A DNA stretch of 64,000 nt from Streptomyces sp. NBC_00704 (lineage in GTDB: Bacteria > Actinomycetota > Actinomycetes > Streptomycetales > Streptomycetaceae). This document shows, piece after piece, positions 39,881 to 48,311 of the stretch; position 1 is the first letter of the stretch; the number at the start of each line of letters is the position of its first letter. The position numbers and the translations under genes were made by a program. Location: assembly GCF_036226605.1 (NCBI RefSeq), contig NZ_CP109000.1:3716501-3780500 (forward strand). The letters run 5' to 3'. The notes under the pieces were generated by a model. It was not told the DNA's origin. It worked only from the letters and a program-made list of their open reading frames with translations, and did no database searches.

Positions 39881-39913
39881 GTTCACCTCGGAGCCGGTGG
39901 CGGTTCATGTGAG
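39881..39913. promoter_or_regulatory. PHO box (PhoP operator) in the phoR-phoU gap
   Basis: GTTCACCTCGG, AGCCGGTGGCG and GTTCATGTGAG are three consecutive 11-base direct-repeat units, the first and third fitting the Streptomyces PhoP unit GTTCACC-type well and the middle one poorly. The site lies 74 bases before the phoR start and 173 before phoU, so PhoP can regulate both its own operon and phoU. Confidence 0.85.
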
Positions 39914-40085
39914 GTGACGGAAACCGACGCGTACGGGGCGGAGCGTGGCACCGTGGGGTTCGCAGCTCCGGTCACAGGGCCGGCCGGCGCCGGTCCGAGG
40001 ACCGGCTCCGGCCTGGTGTCACGGCCGGTTCTGGCCCCCGGAACCGAAGCCGAACCCCTGGAACGACGTACGAGAGGGAACCCTG

Positions 40086-40871
40086 ATGCGGGACGCGTAC
40101 CACGAGGAACTGGACTCGATCGGCGACAGCCTGGTGGAGATGGCCCGGCTGGTCGGGTCGGCGATCGGACGCGCCACGACGGCCATGCTCGACGCCGACC
40201 TGAAGCTCGCCGAGAGCGTCATCGAGGCCGACAAGAGGGTCGACGAGTTGCAGCACGACCTGGAGGCGCGGGCGATAGCGCTGCTGGCGCGGCAGCAGCC
40301 GGTGGCGACGGACCTGCGGATCGTCGTCACGTCGCTGCGGATGTCGGCCGACCTGGAGCGCTCCGGCGACCTCGCCCAGCACGTGGCGAAGCTGGCGCGG
40401 CTGCGCTTCCCCAACCGTGCGGTGCCGCACGACCTGCACGCCACGATCCTGGAGATGGGCCAGCTCGCGCAGCGCCTGATGGCGAAGTCGGCCGAGGTCA
40501 TCATCACCAAGGACGTCGACCTGGCGCTCCAGCTGGAGCAGGACGACGACGAGATGGACCTGCTGCACCGCACGCTCTTCCAGCACCTGCTGGACGACAA
40601 GTGGAAGCACGGCATCGAGACGGCGGTCGACGTGACCCTGCTCGGCCGCTACTACGAGCGGTTCGCCGACCACGCGGTGGCCGTCGCCAAGCGCGTGGTG
40701 TTCCTGGTGACCGGCGAGCACGCGGACGAGCTCCAGCAGGACCTGCCGCCGGAGATCCAGCCGGCCACCGGAACGGGCGCGGGTTCGGGTACGGGTGCGG
40801 GTTCCGGCGCGGGCACGGGTTCCGGCGCGGGCGGGGCCGACGGCGGCAGCGGCGCGGACGAGATCGGCTGA
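40086..40871 (+). CDS. phoU: Phosphate-specific transport regulator PhoU
   Basis: The 261-residue product has the two three-helix PhoU repeats, with conserved metal-binding patches at VDELQHDLEARAIALLARQQP / DLRIVVTSLRMSADLERSGDLA (given as landmarks) and LLGRYYERFADHAVAVAKRVVFLVTG. It connects the phosphate transporter to PhoR signalling. A GAGGG ribosome site supports the ATG. The last 35 residues are a Gly/Ser/Thr/Ala low-complexity tail encoded by short GGTTCGGGTACGGG-like repeats, longer than in typical PhoU. Confidence 0.95.
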   Translation: MRDAYHEELDSIGDSLVEMARLVGSAIGRATTAMLDADLKLAESVIEADKRVDELQHDLEARAIALLARQQPVATDLRIVVTSLRMSADLERSGDLAQHVAKLARLRFPNRAVPHDLHATILEMGQLAQRLMAKSAEVIITKDVDLALQLEQDDDEMDLLHRTLFQHLLDDKWKHGIETAVDVTLLGRYYERFADHAVAVAKRVVFLVTGEHADELQQDLPPEIQPATGTGAGSGTGAGSGAGTGSGAGGADGGSGADEIG

Positions 40872-41110
40872 GGTCGGCGCGGGCGGGGCGGGGCGCCGAG
40901 GCCAGGGCGGCGGTCGGGCGGGGACGTCGCGGAGAAGAGGCCCCGCCAGGGCCTGCCGCCCGCGCGCTGCCGGCCGCCGGGGGCGTGCCGGGCCCGTCCC
41001 TGGCGTGCGCGAGACCGGGCGCAAGACACTGTGCGCCGTTGATGCGCCCAGGGGAACGGGCATGCAATGGGCACAGGTCCGCACAGGTCCTACGCCTCCG
41101 GGAGGAACCC

Positions 41111-41269
41111 ATGGCCGAGTCCCCCAGCACCCCCACGCCCGACCCGACGCAACCGCTCCCGACCGAGCAGCCCGCCGAGATCAGGAACCTGATGCTGATC
41201 GGCGCGTGCGGCTGCGGCTCCGGGTGCGGCTGCGGATGCCAGTCCGGCAGCGCCTGCCAGTGCGGCTGA
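41111..41269 (+). CDS. Small cysteine-rich protein (52 residues)
   Basis: The product has a Pro/Thr-rich acidic first half, a short EIRNLMLIGACGCG hinge, and a C-terminal tail with seven Cys among 20 residues in CGC and CQC patterns. A very strong GGGAGGA lies 6 bases before the ATG, so it is a real gene. The Cys arrangement suggests metal binding (metallothionein-like) or a processed peptide; no modifying enzyme is adjacent. It sits 240 bases after phoU. I recall similar peptides in other Streptomyces but no function. Confidence 0.75.
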   Translation: MAESPSTPTPDPTQPLPTEQPAEIRNLMLIGACGCGSGCGCGCQSGSACQCG

Positions 41270-41305
41270 GGACGCACCCGCACCCGAGGAACGTACGCGC
41301 ATGAG

Positions 41306-41336
41306 GGGCCCCGGCGTCGACACGGCGCCGGGGCCC
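41306..41336. terminator. Hairpin between the Cys-rich gene and the DUF4232 gene
   Basis: GGGCCCCGGCG (41306-41316) pairs perfectly with 41326-41336. It separates two convergent genes and can serve both. Confidence 0.85.
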
Positions 41337-41369
41337 TGCGCCGGGGCCCTGCGCCGCGTCCGGGACGCG

Positions 41370-42266
41370 TCAGGACGCGGCCGCCGTCACGGCGGTGACG
41401 GTCACCGTGTCGTCGCACTCGGCGAACTGACCGTCGTCCAGGGCGACCTGGTGCGCCCCGGAGCCCGTCAGGCCGACGACGACCGTGGGGTACACGGAGG
41501 GGTCCGCACCAGACGCGCAGTAGCCGTCGGCCTCGCCCTGCACCTGCACGAAGGTCAGCTTCACCCACGCCTTGCCGCCGGGGGCCACCGTGACCGGCGC
41601 GGCCGCTCCGACGGGCGTGACCTTGAGCGGGGAGTTGTGCCCCGGGGAGCCGTTGCCCGCCCCGGCGACGGTCGGGTGCCCCTTGAGGACGCACGTCCGG
41701 CCGGAGACGTTGGTGAACGTCACGATCGCCGCGCCGGTCCCGGTGCCGACCGGCCGCTGGGCGGCCTGCCGGGCGGTGACCTCGAGGCTCTTCGCCGCGC
41801 AGGTCGCCAGGATGCCGCCCGTCGAGCCGCCGGGAGCCGGGGCCGACGCCGAGGCGGGCGCGGAAGTCGCGGGGGTGCCGTGCGCCGGGGCGGTGGCGGG
41901 GGCGGGGGCCGAGGACGCGGAGCCGGCCGAGGCGGAACCGGCCGTGGTGGAACTCCCGGCGGAGGAACCGCCCGTGGCGGAACCCCCGGCCGGACTCGTG
42001 ACGGGACTCGTGGCGGGACTCGTCGCGGGACTCGTGGCGGGGGTCGCGGTTCCGTCGGGAGAGGGCGAGGAGTCCATCGGCTGACACGCCGTCATCGCCA
42101 GGGCCGCCGAGGCGACCGCGGCCGCCGCCAACGCGCCCCGGCGCGCAGGTCCGAGCACGCCCCGAAGGGCGCCGCCTTTTCCGGCCGCGCCCTCGGACCC
42201 GCCCAGCCCGCCGTCCGCACGCCCTCCGGCGCCTCCGCCGTCCACAGTTGCGTCCATGTCACGCAT
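41370..42266 (-). CDS. DUF4232 lipoprotein
   Basis: The 298-residue product has a long Gly-rich N-terminus, a signal helix LAAAAVASAALAMTAC with lipobox, and a Ser/Thr/Ala/Pro linker containing four SPAT/SPVT repeats. A C-terminal DUF4232 domain runs from about residue 150 (CAAKSLEVTA, IVTFTNVSGRTCVLKGHPTV, VTVAPGGKAWVKLTF, CDDTVTVTAVT). The domain is an immunoglobulin-like fold of unknown role, common in secreted Streptomyces proteins. A later start nearer the signal peptide is possible. Confidence 0.85.
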   Translation of the reverse strand: MRDMDATVDGGGAGGRADGGLGGSEGAAGKGGALRGVLGPARRGALAAAAVASAALAMTACQPMDSSPSPDGTATPATSPATSPATSPVTSPAGGSATGGSSAGSSTTAGSASAGSASSAPAPATAPAHGTPATSAPASASAPAPGGSTGGILATCAAKSLEVTARQAAQRPVGTGTGAAIVTFTNVSGRTCVLKGHPTVAGAGNGSPGHNSPLKVTPVGAAAPVTVAPGGKAWVKLTFVQVQGEADGYCASGADPSVYPTVVVGLTGSGAHQVALDDGQFAECDDTVTVTAVTAAAS

Positions 42267-42425
42267 GCCGTCCCCCGATTCCCGGATCGGCGCGGGCGTC
42301 CGCCGTCGCGCCGTTGCTCATCCGGGCAGACGGAGCGGACGGGCGCGGAGGTTCTGCCGACGGCCTGCCTGTGACCCACCGGTGACGAAACGCGGCACGC
42401 GACCGTGCGGGCTAGGATCCATGGC

Positions 42426-43370
42426 ATGGCCCTGACCGTGAGCGATGTGGACCGGTTCGAGGCGGCGAGGCCCCGTCTGGAGGCGATCGCCTACCGCCTG
42501 CTGGGCTCCGCGAGCGAGGCGGAGGACGCCGTGCAGGAGACGTTCCTGCGCTGGCAGGCGGCCGACGTCGAGCGCGTCGCGGTCCCCGAGGCCTGGCTGA
42601 CGAAGGTGCTCACCAACCTGTGTCTCAACCAGCTCACGTCGGCCCGCGCCCGCCGCGAGACCTATGTGGGCGCGTGGCTGCCCGAACCGCTGCTCGCCGG
42701 GGACGCGATGCTCGGCCCCGCCGACACCGTCGAGCAGCGCGAGTCCGTCTCGTACGCGGTGCTCACCCTGCTGGAGCGCCTCTCCCCCAACGAGCGCGCG
42801 GTGTACGTGCTGCGGGAGGCCTTCGACTACCCGCACCGGGAGATCGCCGAGATCCTCGACCTCACCGAGGCCGCCAGCCAGCAGATCTTCCACCGCGCCA
42901 AGCAGCACGTCGCGCAGGGCAGGACCCGCACGGAGATCGACGAGGCCGCGGCCCGGCGCATCGTCGAGGAGTTCCTCGCGGCCGCCACCAGCGGCCGGAC
43001 CGAGCCGCTCGTGCGGCTGCTCACCCAGGACGCGGTCGCGATCGGCGACGGCGGCGGGAAGATCCCGGCCCGCGCCAAGGCGTTCGAGGGCGCTCTCGCG
43101 GTGGCCACGTTCATGCGGGGCCTGTTCAAGCCCAGCAAGGCCAAGCGCGCCATCGTCGGCGGCTCGCCCGACGTCTACGCCGCGACCGCCAACGGCGCCC
43201 CGGCGCTCGTGGTGGTGCTCGACGGCCGGGTCATCGGCGTCATGTGCCTGGAGATCGGCGCGGACGGCATCACCGCGTTCCGCAACCAGGTCAACCCCGA
43301 CAAGCTCGAGCGCGCGACGCGGCACTGGGCGGCCGCCGACCACGGGGAACCCCTGCTCCGCGCCTTCTGA
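42426..43370 (+). CDS. sigJ: ECF41-type RNA polymerase sigma factor (SigJ)
   Basis: The 314-residue product has region 2 (AYRLLGSASEAEDAVQETFLRW), the ECF41-specific YVGAWLPEPLL linker motif, region 4 (LSPNERAVYVLREAFDYPHREIAEIL) and a SnoaL-like C-terminal domain that in ECF41 controls activity in place of an anti-sigma factor. The oxidoreductase gene 124 bases downstream is the usual kind of partner and likely target. TAGGAT begins 13 bases before the ATG, so the transcript is probably leaderless. Confidence 0.92.
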   Translation: MALTVSDVDRFEAARPRLEAIAYRLLGSASEAEDAVQETFLRWQAADVERVAVPEAWLTKVLTNLCLNQLTSARARRETYVGAWLPEPLLAGDAMLGPADTVEQRESVSYAVLTLLERLSPNERAVYVLREAFDYPHREIAEILDLTEAASQQIFHRAKQHVAQGRTRTEIDEAAARRIVEEFLAAATSGRTEPLVRLLTQDAVAIGDGGGKIPARAKAFEGALAVATFMRGLFKPSKAKRAIVGGSPDVYAATANGAPALVVVLDGRVIGVMCLEIGADGITAFRNQVNPDKLERATRHWAAADHGEPLLRAF

Positions 43371-43494
43371 CCACTCTGACGGCTCTCTGATCACTCTCTG
43401 ACGGCGATGTGAGCTGCTTCACACCGCATTCCTGTCAGGAATCGGCGGGCCGCCCGGTTCAGGAGGCGAATCCGCTCAAGACAGGAGCAGCGAC

Positions 43495-44748
43495 ATGCAG
43501 CACCGCATCATCGTCCTCGGGGCCGGATACGCCGGAGCCGTCGCCGCCGGGCGCCTCGCCAGGCGACTGCACCGCGACGACGTCGCCATCACCCTCGTCA
43601 ACGCCGAGCCCGACTTCGTCGAGCGCGTCCGGCTGCACCAGCTGGCGGTCGGCCAGGAGCTCACGCCCCGGCCGCTCGCCGAGATGTTCGCGGGCACCGG
43701 CGTCCGGCTGAGGATCGCGAGGGTGACGCGCGTCGACGTCGACCGCAGGACCGTCACCGTACGGGCCGCAGACGGAACCGAAGGAGCCGAAGCGGCCGGA
43801 CACCGGGAAAAGACCGAGGAGTTGGGGTACGACACCCTCGTGTACGCCCTCGGCAGCGGCTGGAACGACCAGGGCGTCCCCGGCACCGCCGAGCACGCGC
43901 ACCAGATCGCGAGCCGGCCCGGCGCGCTGCGGCTGCGGGAGCGCCTGTCCTCGCTGGCCGCCGGACAGCCCGTGGTCGTGGTGGGCGCCGGCCTCACCGG
44001 CGTGGAGGCCGCGACCGAGATCGCCGAGGCCCGCCCGGACCTCGAGGTCGCCCTCGCCGCCGGCGCCGGCCTGGGCGACTGGCTCTCGTCCAAGGGCCGG
44101 CGCCACCTGCGCAAGGTCGTCGACGGTCTCGGCATCACCGTGCACGAGCACACGACCGTCACCGCCGTCGAGGCCGACCACGTCGTCACGGCCGACGGCA
44201 GGTCCGTCCCGTCGGCGGTCACGCTCTGGACGACCGGCTTCGCCGTCCACCCCGTCGCCCAGGCCACCGCGCTGGAGGTCGCCGCCGACGGCCGGATCGT
44301 GGTCGACCGGACCCTGCGCTCGGTCTCGCACCCCGACGTGTACGCCGTCGGCGACGCGGCCCTGATGACCGGCCCCGGCGACAAGCCGCTGCGGATGTCG
44401 TGCGCCTCGGGCGTCCCCATGGCATGGCAGGCGGCCGACGCCATCGCGGCCCGCCTGACCGGCGGAAAGATCCCGACCGTGCCGGTGCGCTACTTCAACC
44501 AGTGCATCTCGCTGGGCCGCAGGCAAGGCCTCATCCAGTACGTCACCGCCGACGACCGCGCCGTCGACGCCGCCCTCACGGGACGCCTCGCCGCGCTCTA
44601 CAAGGAACTGGTCTGCAAGGGAGCGGCCTGGGGCGTCAGCCACCCCGTCCTCGGACCGTCCCGCCGCCACCACACCACCCCCGGCCACCCCGCCCCCACC
44701 CAGGCCCCGGACCCGGCCCCGGCGACCGCCCCGGCCACGACACCCTGA
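43495..44748 (+). CDS. NADH dehydrogenase-like FAD/NAD(P)H oxidoreductase, ECF41 partner
   Basis: The 417-residue product has the FAD-binding IIVLGAGYAGAVAAGRLA, the NAD-binding VVVVGAGLTGVEAATEIAE and the FAD-contacting DVYAVGDAAL, as in type II NADH dehydrogenases and related disulfide-type reductases. There is no C-terminal membrane helix; the last 35 residues are Pro/Ala/Thr-rich. It follows an ECF41 sigma factor, whose partners are often oxidoreductases. An AGGAG ribosome site precedes the ATG. The electron acceptor is unknown. Confidence 0.88.
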   Translation: MQHRIIVLGAGYAGAVAAGRLARRLHRDDVAITLVNAEPDFVERVRLHQLAVGQELTPRPLAEMFAGTGVRLRIARVTRVDVDRRTVTVRAADGTEGAEAAGHREKTEELGYDTLVYALGSGWNDQGVPGTAEHAHQIASRPGALRLRERLSSLAAGQPVVVVGAGLTGVEAATEIAEARPDLEVALAAGAGLGDWLSSKGRRHLRKVVDGLGITVHEHTTVTAVEADHVVTADGRSVPSAVTLWTTGFAVHPVAQATALEVAADGRIVVDRTLRSVSHPDVYAVGDAALMTGPGDKPLRMSCASGVPMAWQAADAIAARLTGGKIPTVPVRYFNQCISLGRRQGLIQYVTADDRAVDAALTGRLAALYKELVCKGAAWGVSHPVLGPSRRHHTTPGHPAPTQAPDPAPATAPATTP

Positions 44749-44831
44749 CCCGCAAACCCGTTGCCCGGGGAACCGCCCGTCGGCTTCGATTCCGACCATG
44801 ACCGGCGCCGAGGGGCGGGGAGGGGAGAGAC

Positions 44832-45107
44832 ATGGCGGGCGAGTACATCCTGCTGGTGTGCGACGACGTACCTCACGAGGTCGTGCTCACCGACTCCGGC
44901 GCCCGCGTGATGGACGTCGTCCAGGTCATCCGTCGCCTCACGGGGCTGAGCCTGTGGCACAGCAAACTCCTCGCGACACGGCCGCCGGTCGTCCTCCTCT
45001 CCCACCTGCCCCCCGAGGATGCGACGGCCGCCGTCTCCGCCCTGCGTGATGCGGGGGCCCGAGCGGAGGCGAGACAACAACCGACACCGGACTTCCTGAA
45101 GCCCTGA
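44832..45107 (+). CDS. Small protein resembling the ribosomal protein L7/L12 C-terminal (ClpS-like) domain
   Basis: The 91-residue product ends with a helix-turn-helix-strand block, VIRRLTGLSLWHSKLLATRPPVVLLSHLPPEDATAAVSALRDAGA (quoted in parts as landmarks), that lines up with the L7/L12 C-terminal domain, where the ribosomal version reads GLKEAK...EEAGAKVE. The acidic N-terminal strand could complete a ClpS-like fold. Function is unknown; it might bind a translation factor. A GGGGAGAG ribosome site precedes the ATG. Confidence 0.68.
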   Translation: MAGEYILLVCDDVPHEVVLTDSGARVMDVVQVIRRLTGLSLWHSKLLATRPPVVLLSHLPPEDATAAVSALRDAGARAEARQQPTPDFLKP

Positions 45108-45202
45108 GCCTGACCGGCCCGACGGCCCCGACTGGCCCGACTGGCCCGACCAACCCGATGACCCCGCCGCGGTCCCGGTGAGCCCCCCGGGCGACACCGC
45201 AA

Positions 45203-45238
45203 AGCCCCCGCCTGCGCCGTATGCGCAGGCCGGGGGCT
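45203..45238. terminator. Hairpin downstream of gpmA
   Basis: Arms of 15 and 16 bases (AGCCCCCG-CCTGCGC against GCGCAGGCCGGGGGCT) pair with one bulge, 14 bases after the gpmA stop codon. Confidence 0.85.
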
Positions 45239-45251
45239 CAAGGGGTGTCGC

Positions 45252-46013
45252 TTACTTCTTCTTGCCCTGGTTCTTGACTGCCTCGATGGCTGCTGCCGCC
45301 GCTTGCGGGTCGAGGTAGGTGCCGCCCGGGGTGAGGGGCTTGAAGTCCGCGTCGAGTTCGTAGGCGAGGGGGATGCCCGTCGGGATGTTCAGGCCCGCGA
45401 TGTCGGCGTCGGAGATGCCGTCGAGGTGCTTGACGAGGGCGCGCAGGCTGTTGCCGTGGGCGGCGACGAGGACCGTGCGGCCCGCGAGGAGGTCGGGGAC
45501 GATGCCGTCGTACCAGTAGGGGAGCATCCGGATGACGACGTCCTTGAGGCACTCCGTGCGGGGGCGCAGCTCCGGCGGGATGGTCGCGTAGCGCGGGTCC
45601 GCGGACTGGGAGAACTCCGTGCCGTCCTCGAGGGGCGGGGGCGGGGTGTCGTAGGAGCGGCGCCAGAGCATGAACTGCTCCTCGCCGAACTCCGCGAGGG
45701 TCTGTGCCTTGTCCTTGCCCTGGAGCGCACCGTAGTGGCGCTCGTTGAGGCGCCAGGAGCGGTGGACCGGGATCCAGTGGCGGTCGGCGGATTCGAGGGC
45801 CAGCTGGGCCGTGCGGATCGCCCGCTTCTGGAGGGACGTGTGGACCACGTCGGGCAGGAGGTCGGCGTCCTTCAGGAGTTCGCCACCGCGGACCGCCTCC
45901 TTCTCGCCCTTCTCGTTGAGGTTGACGTCCACCCAGCCGGTGAACAGGTTCTTCGCGTTCCACTCGCTCTCGCCGTGGCGGAGGAGGATCAGCTTGTACG
46001 GTGCGTCGGCCAT
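45252..46013 (-). CDS. gpmA: 2,3-bisphosphoglycerate-dependent phosphoglycerate mutase
   Basis: The 253-residue product has the catalytic LILLRHGESEWNAKNLFTGW near residue 8, the SWRLNERHYGALQG motif, and VLVAAHGNSLRALVKHL with the second catalytic His. It interconverts 3- and 2-phosphoglycerate in glycolysis. A TACGCT hexamer begins 13 bases before the ATG at 46013, so the message may be leaderless. A longer in-frame extension upstream is rejected. Confidence 0.96.
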   Translation of the reverse strand: MADAPYKLILLRHGESEWNAKNLFTGWVDVNLNEKGEKEAVRGGELLKDADLLPDVVHTSLQKRAIRTAQLALESADRHWIPVHRSWRLNERHYGALQGKDKAQTLAEFGEEQFMLWRRSYDTPPPPLEDGTEFSQSADPRYATIPPELRPRTECLKDVVIRMLPYWYDGIVPDLLAGRTVLVAAHGNSLRALVKHLDGISDADIAGLNIPTGIPLAYELDADFKPLTPGGTYLDPQAAAAAIEAVKNQGKKK

Positions 46014-46209
46014 GCGTATGAGCGTAATCGACCGCCCTGACGCGTCGCGCGGCCGCTCGCAGAGCGGACAGGGCGGGGGTGGAGCGGCGGCCGGGGGCGG
46101 GGCCGGGCCGCGTCGATTGACGTCATCTGTTAAATGAGTAGCCCTCGATTCCGCTTCCCTCGTAAGTTCTGTGAGCCGCCTGCGCCGCTTACATCCCGGG
46201 GGATCCGTC

Positions 46210-47658
46210 ATGCCTGTCGCCGTGTTGAGACGTGCCGCCCGCGAGACGCTGTCCGGGCTGCCCAGAGAGTTCTGGTGGCTGTGGACCAGCACACTCGTCA
46301 ACCGGCTCGGCGCGTTCGTCGCCACCTTCATGGCGCTGTACCTGACCCTGGACCGCGGCTACTCCGCCTCCTACGCGGGACTCGTCGCCTCGCTGCACGG
46401 GCTCGGCGGGGTCGTGTCGTCGCTGGGCGGCGGCGTCATGGCGGACCGGCTCGGGCGGCGGCCCACCCTGCTCGTCGCGCAGACCTGCACCGCCGCCTCC
46501 GTCACGCTGCTCGGCTTCATGGAGCACCCCGTCGCCATCGCCGGGGTCGCCTTCCTCGTCGGGATGGCGTCCAACGCGTCCCGGCCGGCCGTGCAGGCGA
46601 TGATGGCCGACATCGTGCGGCCCGAGGACCGGGTCCGCGCCTTCTCGCTCAACTACTGGGCCGTCAACCTCGGGTTCGCCGTCTCGTCCACGGCCGCCGG
46701 GTTCATCGCCGAGGTCAGCTACCGCGCCGGCTTCCTCCTGGAGGCCTCGATGACGCTCGTCTGCGCCATCGTCGTCTTCCTCAAGCTGCCCGAGTCGCGG
46801 CCCGAGCGGGCGGACAAGGGCGCGGGCGCCCGCGACGACGAACGGGTCGGGCTCGGGACGGTGCTGCGCGACGGGCGCTTCATGAGCGTCGTCGGACTGT
46901 CCTTCCTCGTCGCGCTCGTCTTCCAGCAGGGGGCCGTCGGCCTGCCGGTCGCCATGGGCGCGGCCGGGTTCACGTCGGCCGACTACGGCATGGCCATCGC
47001 CGTCAACGGCGTCCTCATCGTCGCGCTGCAGATCCCCGTCACACGGTTCATCGAGCACCGGGACGCCCGGCGGCTGCTGGTGGTCTCCTCGGTGCTCGCG
47101 GGGTACGGGTTCGGGCTGACCGCGTTCGCCGGTTCGGTCGGCGTGTTCGCGCTCACCGTCTGCGTGTGGACCCTCGCGGAGATCATCAACGCGCCCACCC
47201 AGACCGGACTCGTCGTCCGCCTCTCCCCCACCCACGGCCGCGGCCGCTACCAGGGCATGTACACGCTCTCCTGGGCCCTCGCCTCACTGATCGCCCCGCT
47301 GATGTCCGGCCTGGTCATCGACCGGTTCGGCGCGGAGTGGCTCTGGGGGATGTGCGCCGTCGTCGGGACGGCGGCGGGGGTCGGCTACGGGGTGCTGATG
47401 CGCCGGCTTGCGGACGGGACTCCCCGCACGCCTGCCGTCGATGTCCCGACCTCGATCCCGACCCCGACCTCGATCCCGACCTCGGCTCCGACTCCGGCTT
47501 CGGGTCCGGCCCTGGCCTCAGGTATGACCCCGGCTCCGGCCTCGGGTCCGGCTCCCGTTCCGGCCCCGGCGGCTCCCGTTCCGGCCCCGGCGGCTCCCGT
47601 TCCGGCTCCGGCGGCTCCCGTTCCGGCTCCGGCGGCTCCCGAGGTCGGCGCCTGCTGA
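46210..47658 (+). CDS. MFS transporter (drug-efflux-like)
   Basis: The 482-residue product has twelve predicted helices, the MFS motif A GGGVMADRLGRRPTLL after helix 2, and an FLVGMASNASRPAVQAMMADIV segment typical of efflux-type members. Substrate is unknown. The cytoplasmic C-terminal 65 residues are not transporter: they are Pro/Ala/Thr-rich, ending in four exact 21-bp repeats encoding APVPAPA. The ATG is taken over an earlier in-frame start because a GGGGGA lies upstream. Confidence 0.9.
   Translation: MPVAVLRRAARETLSGLPREFWWLWTSTLVNRLGAFVATFMALYLTLDRGYSASYAGLVASLHGLGGVVSSLGGGVMADRLGRRPTLLVAQTCTAASVTLLGFMEHPVAIAGVAFLVGMASNASRPAVQAMMADIVRPEDRVRAFSLNYWAVNLGFAVSSTAAGFIAEVSYRAGFLLEASMTLVCAIVVFLKLPESRPERADKGAGARDDERVGLGTVLRDGRFMSVVGLSFLVALVFQQGAVGLPVAMGAAGFTSADYGMAIAVNGVLIVALQIPVTRFIEHRDARRLLVVSSVLAGYGFGLTAFAGSVGVFALTVCVWTLAEIINAPTQTGLVVRLSPTHGRGRYQGMYTLSWALASLIAPLMSGLVIDRFGAEWLWGMCAVVGTAAGVGYGVLMRRLADGTPRTPAVDVPTSIPTPTSIPTSAPTPASGPALASGMTPAPASGPAPVPAPAAPVPAPAAPVPAPAAPVPAPAAPEVGAC
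47551..47640 (+). repeat. Four 21-bp tandem repeats at the 3' end of the MFS gene
   Basis: Copies of GCTCCCGTTCCGGCCCCGGCG (cited as the unit; 21 bases, last base shared) start at 47551, 47572, 47593 and 47614. Two copies are identical and two differ by one C-to-T change. Confidence 0.9.
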
Positions 47659-47680
47659 GTGCTCGCCGTCGACGCCGGTG

Positions 47681-48262
47681 TCACGGGTGCATCCTCGCCC
47701 CCTTGAGCACCTTGTCCACCGCGTTCCTCGGGCCGTACACCGCCAGTCCGACCAGGTCCAGATCGGCCGTCGGCACGGCGCGCACCGCGGCGCGGTTGTC
47801 CCGGTCGTTGCCGGTGGCGAAGAGGTCGCTCGTGAACACCGCGCGCGGGAGCGAGCGGGACAGCACGCGCGCGTGGGCGGCCTTCAACGTCTCCTTCGTG
47901 CCCTCGAAGACCAGCACCGGCTGGCGGAACATCGGCAGACAGGGGACGCCGTCCGCGTCCTCGTACGGCTGCCCGATCACCTCGGGCAGCTCCGTGCCGA
48001 GCCCGCTGACCAGGAACGCGGTGACGTTCAGGCGCTGCCAGGTCTCCAGGTCCTCGCGCAGCAGCACCGCGATCTTCGTGTCGAAGCGGACCGGTTCGGG
48101 GGTCGCGCCTTCCATCGCCGTCCCCGCCGCCGACTTCGCCGCCGCTTCCGCCGCCGACTTCGTGGTCGCCGTGGTCGCCGTGGTCGCCCTGGTCGCCGCG
48201 GTGGCGGTCGTGGTTGTGGTGGCCGTGGTCTGCACGGGCCTCGTGGTGTTCGCGGTGTCCAT
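47681..48262 (-). CDS. DUF2000 family protein with Thr/Ala-rich N-terminal tail
   Basis: The conserved part reads RFDTKIAVLLREDLETWQ, then RLNVTAFLVSG, PEVIGQPYEDADG and PMFRQPVLVFEG, as in DUF2000, a peptidyl-tRNA-hydrolase-like fold of unknown function. Before it are about 45 residues of Thr, Ala and Lys encoded by GTGGTCGCC-like repeats. The true start may be the internal ATG (MEGATPEP) just before the domain. It is divergent from the AraC regulator, which may regulate it. Confidence 0.82.
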   Translation of the reverse strand: MDTANTTRPVQTTATTTTTATAATRATTATTATTKSAAEAAAKSAAGTAMEGATPEPVRFDTKIAVLLREDLETWQRLNVTAFLVSGLGTELPEVIGQPYEDADGVPCLPMFRQPVLVFEGTKETLKAAHARVLSRSLPRAVFTSDLFATGNDRDNRAAVRAVPTADLDLVGLAVYGPRNAVDKVLKGARMHP

Positions 48263-48311
48263 ACGACGAGACTGCCGGTCGTCGCCCGCCGTGGTCTTGT
48301 ACGTTCTTTGC

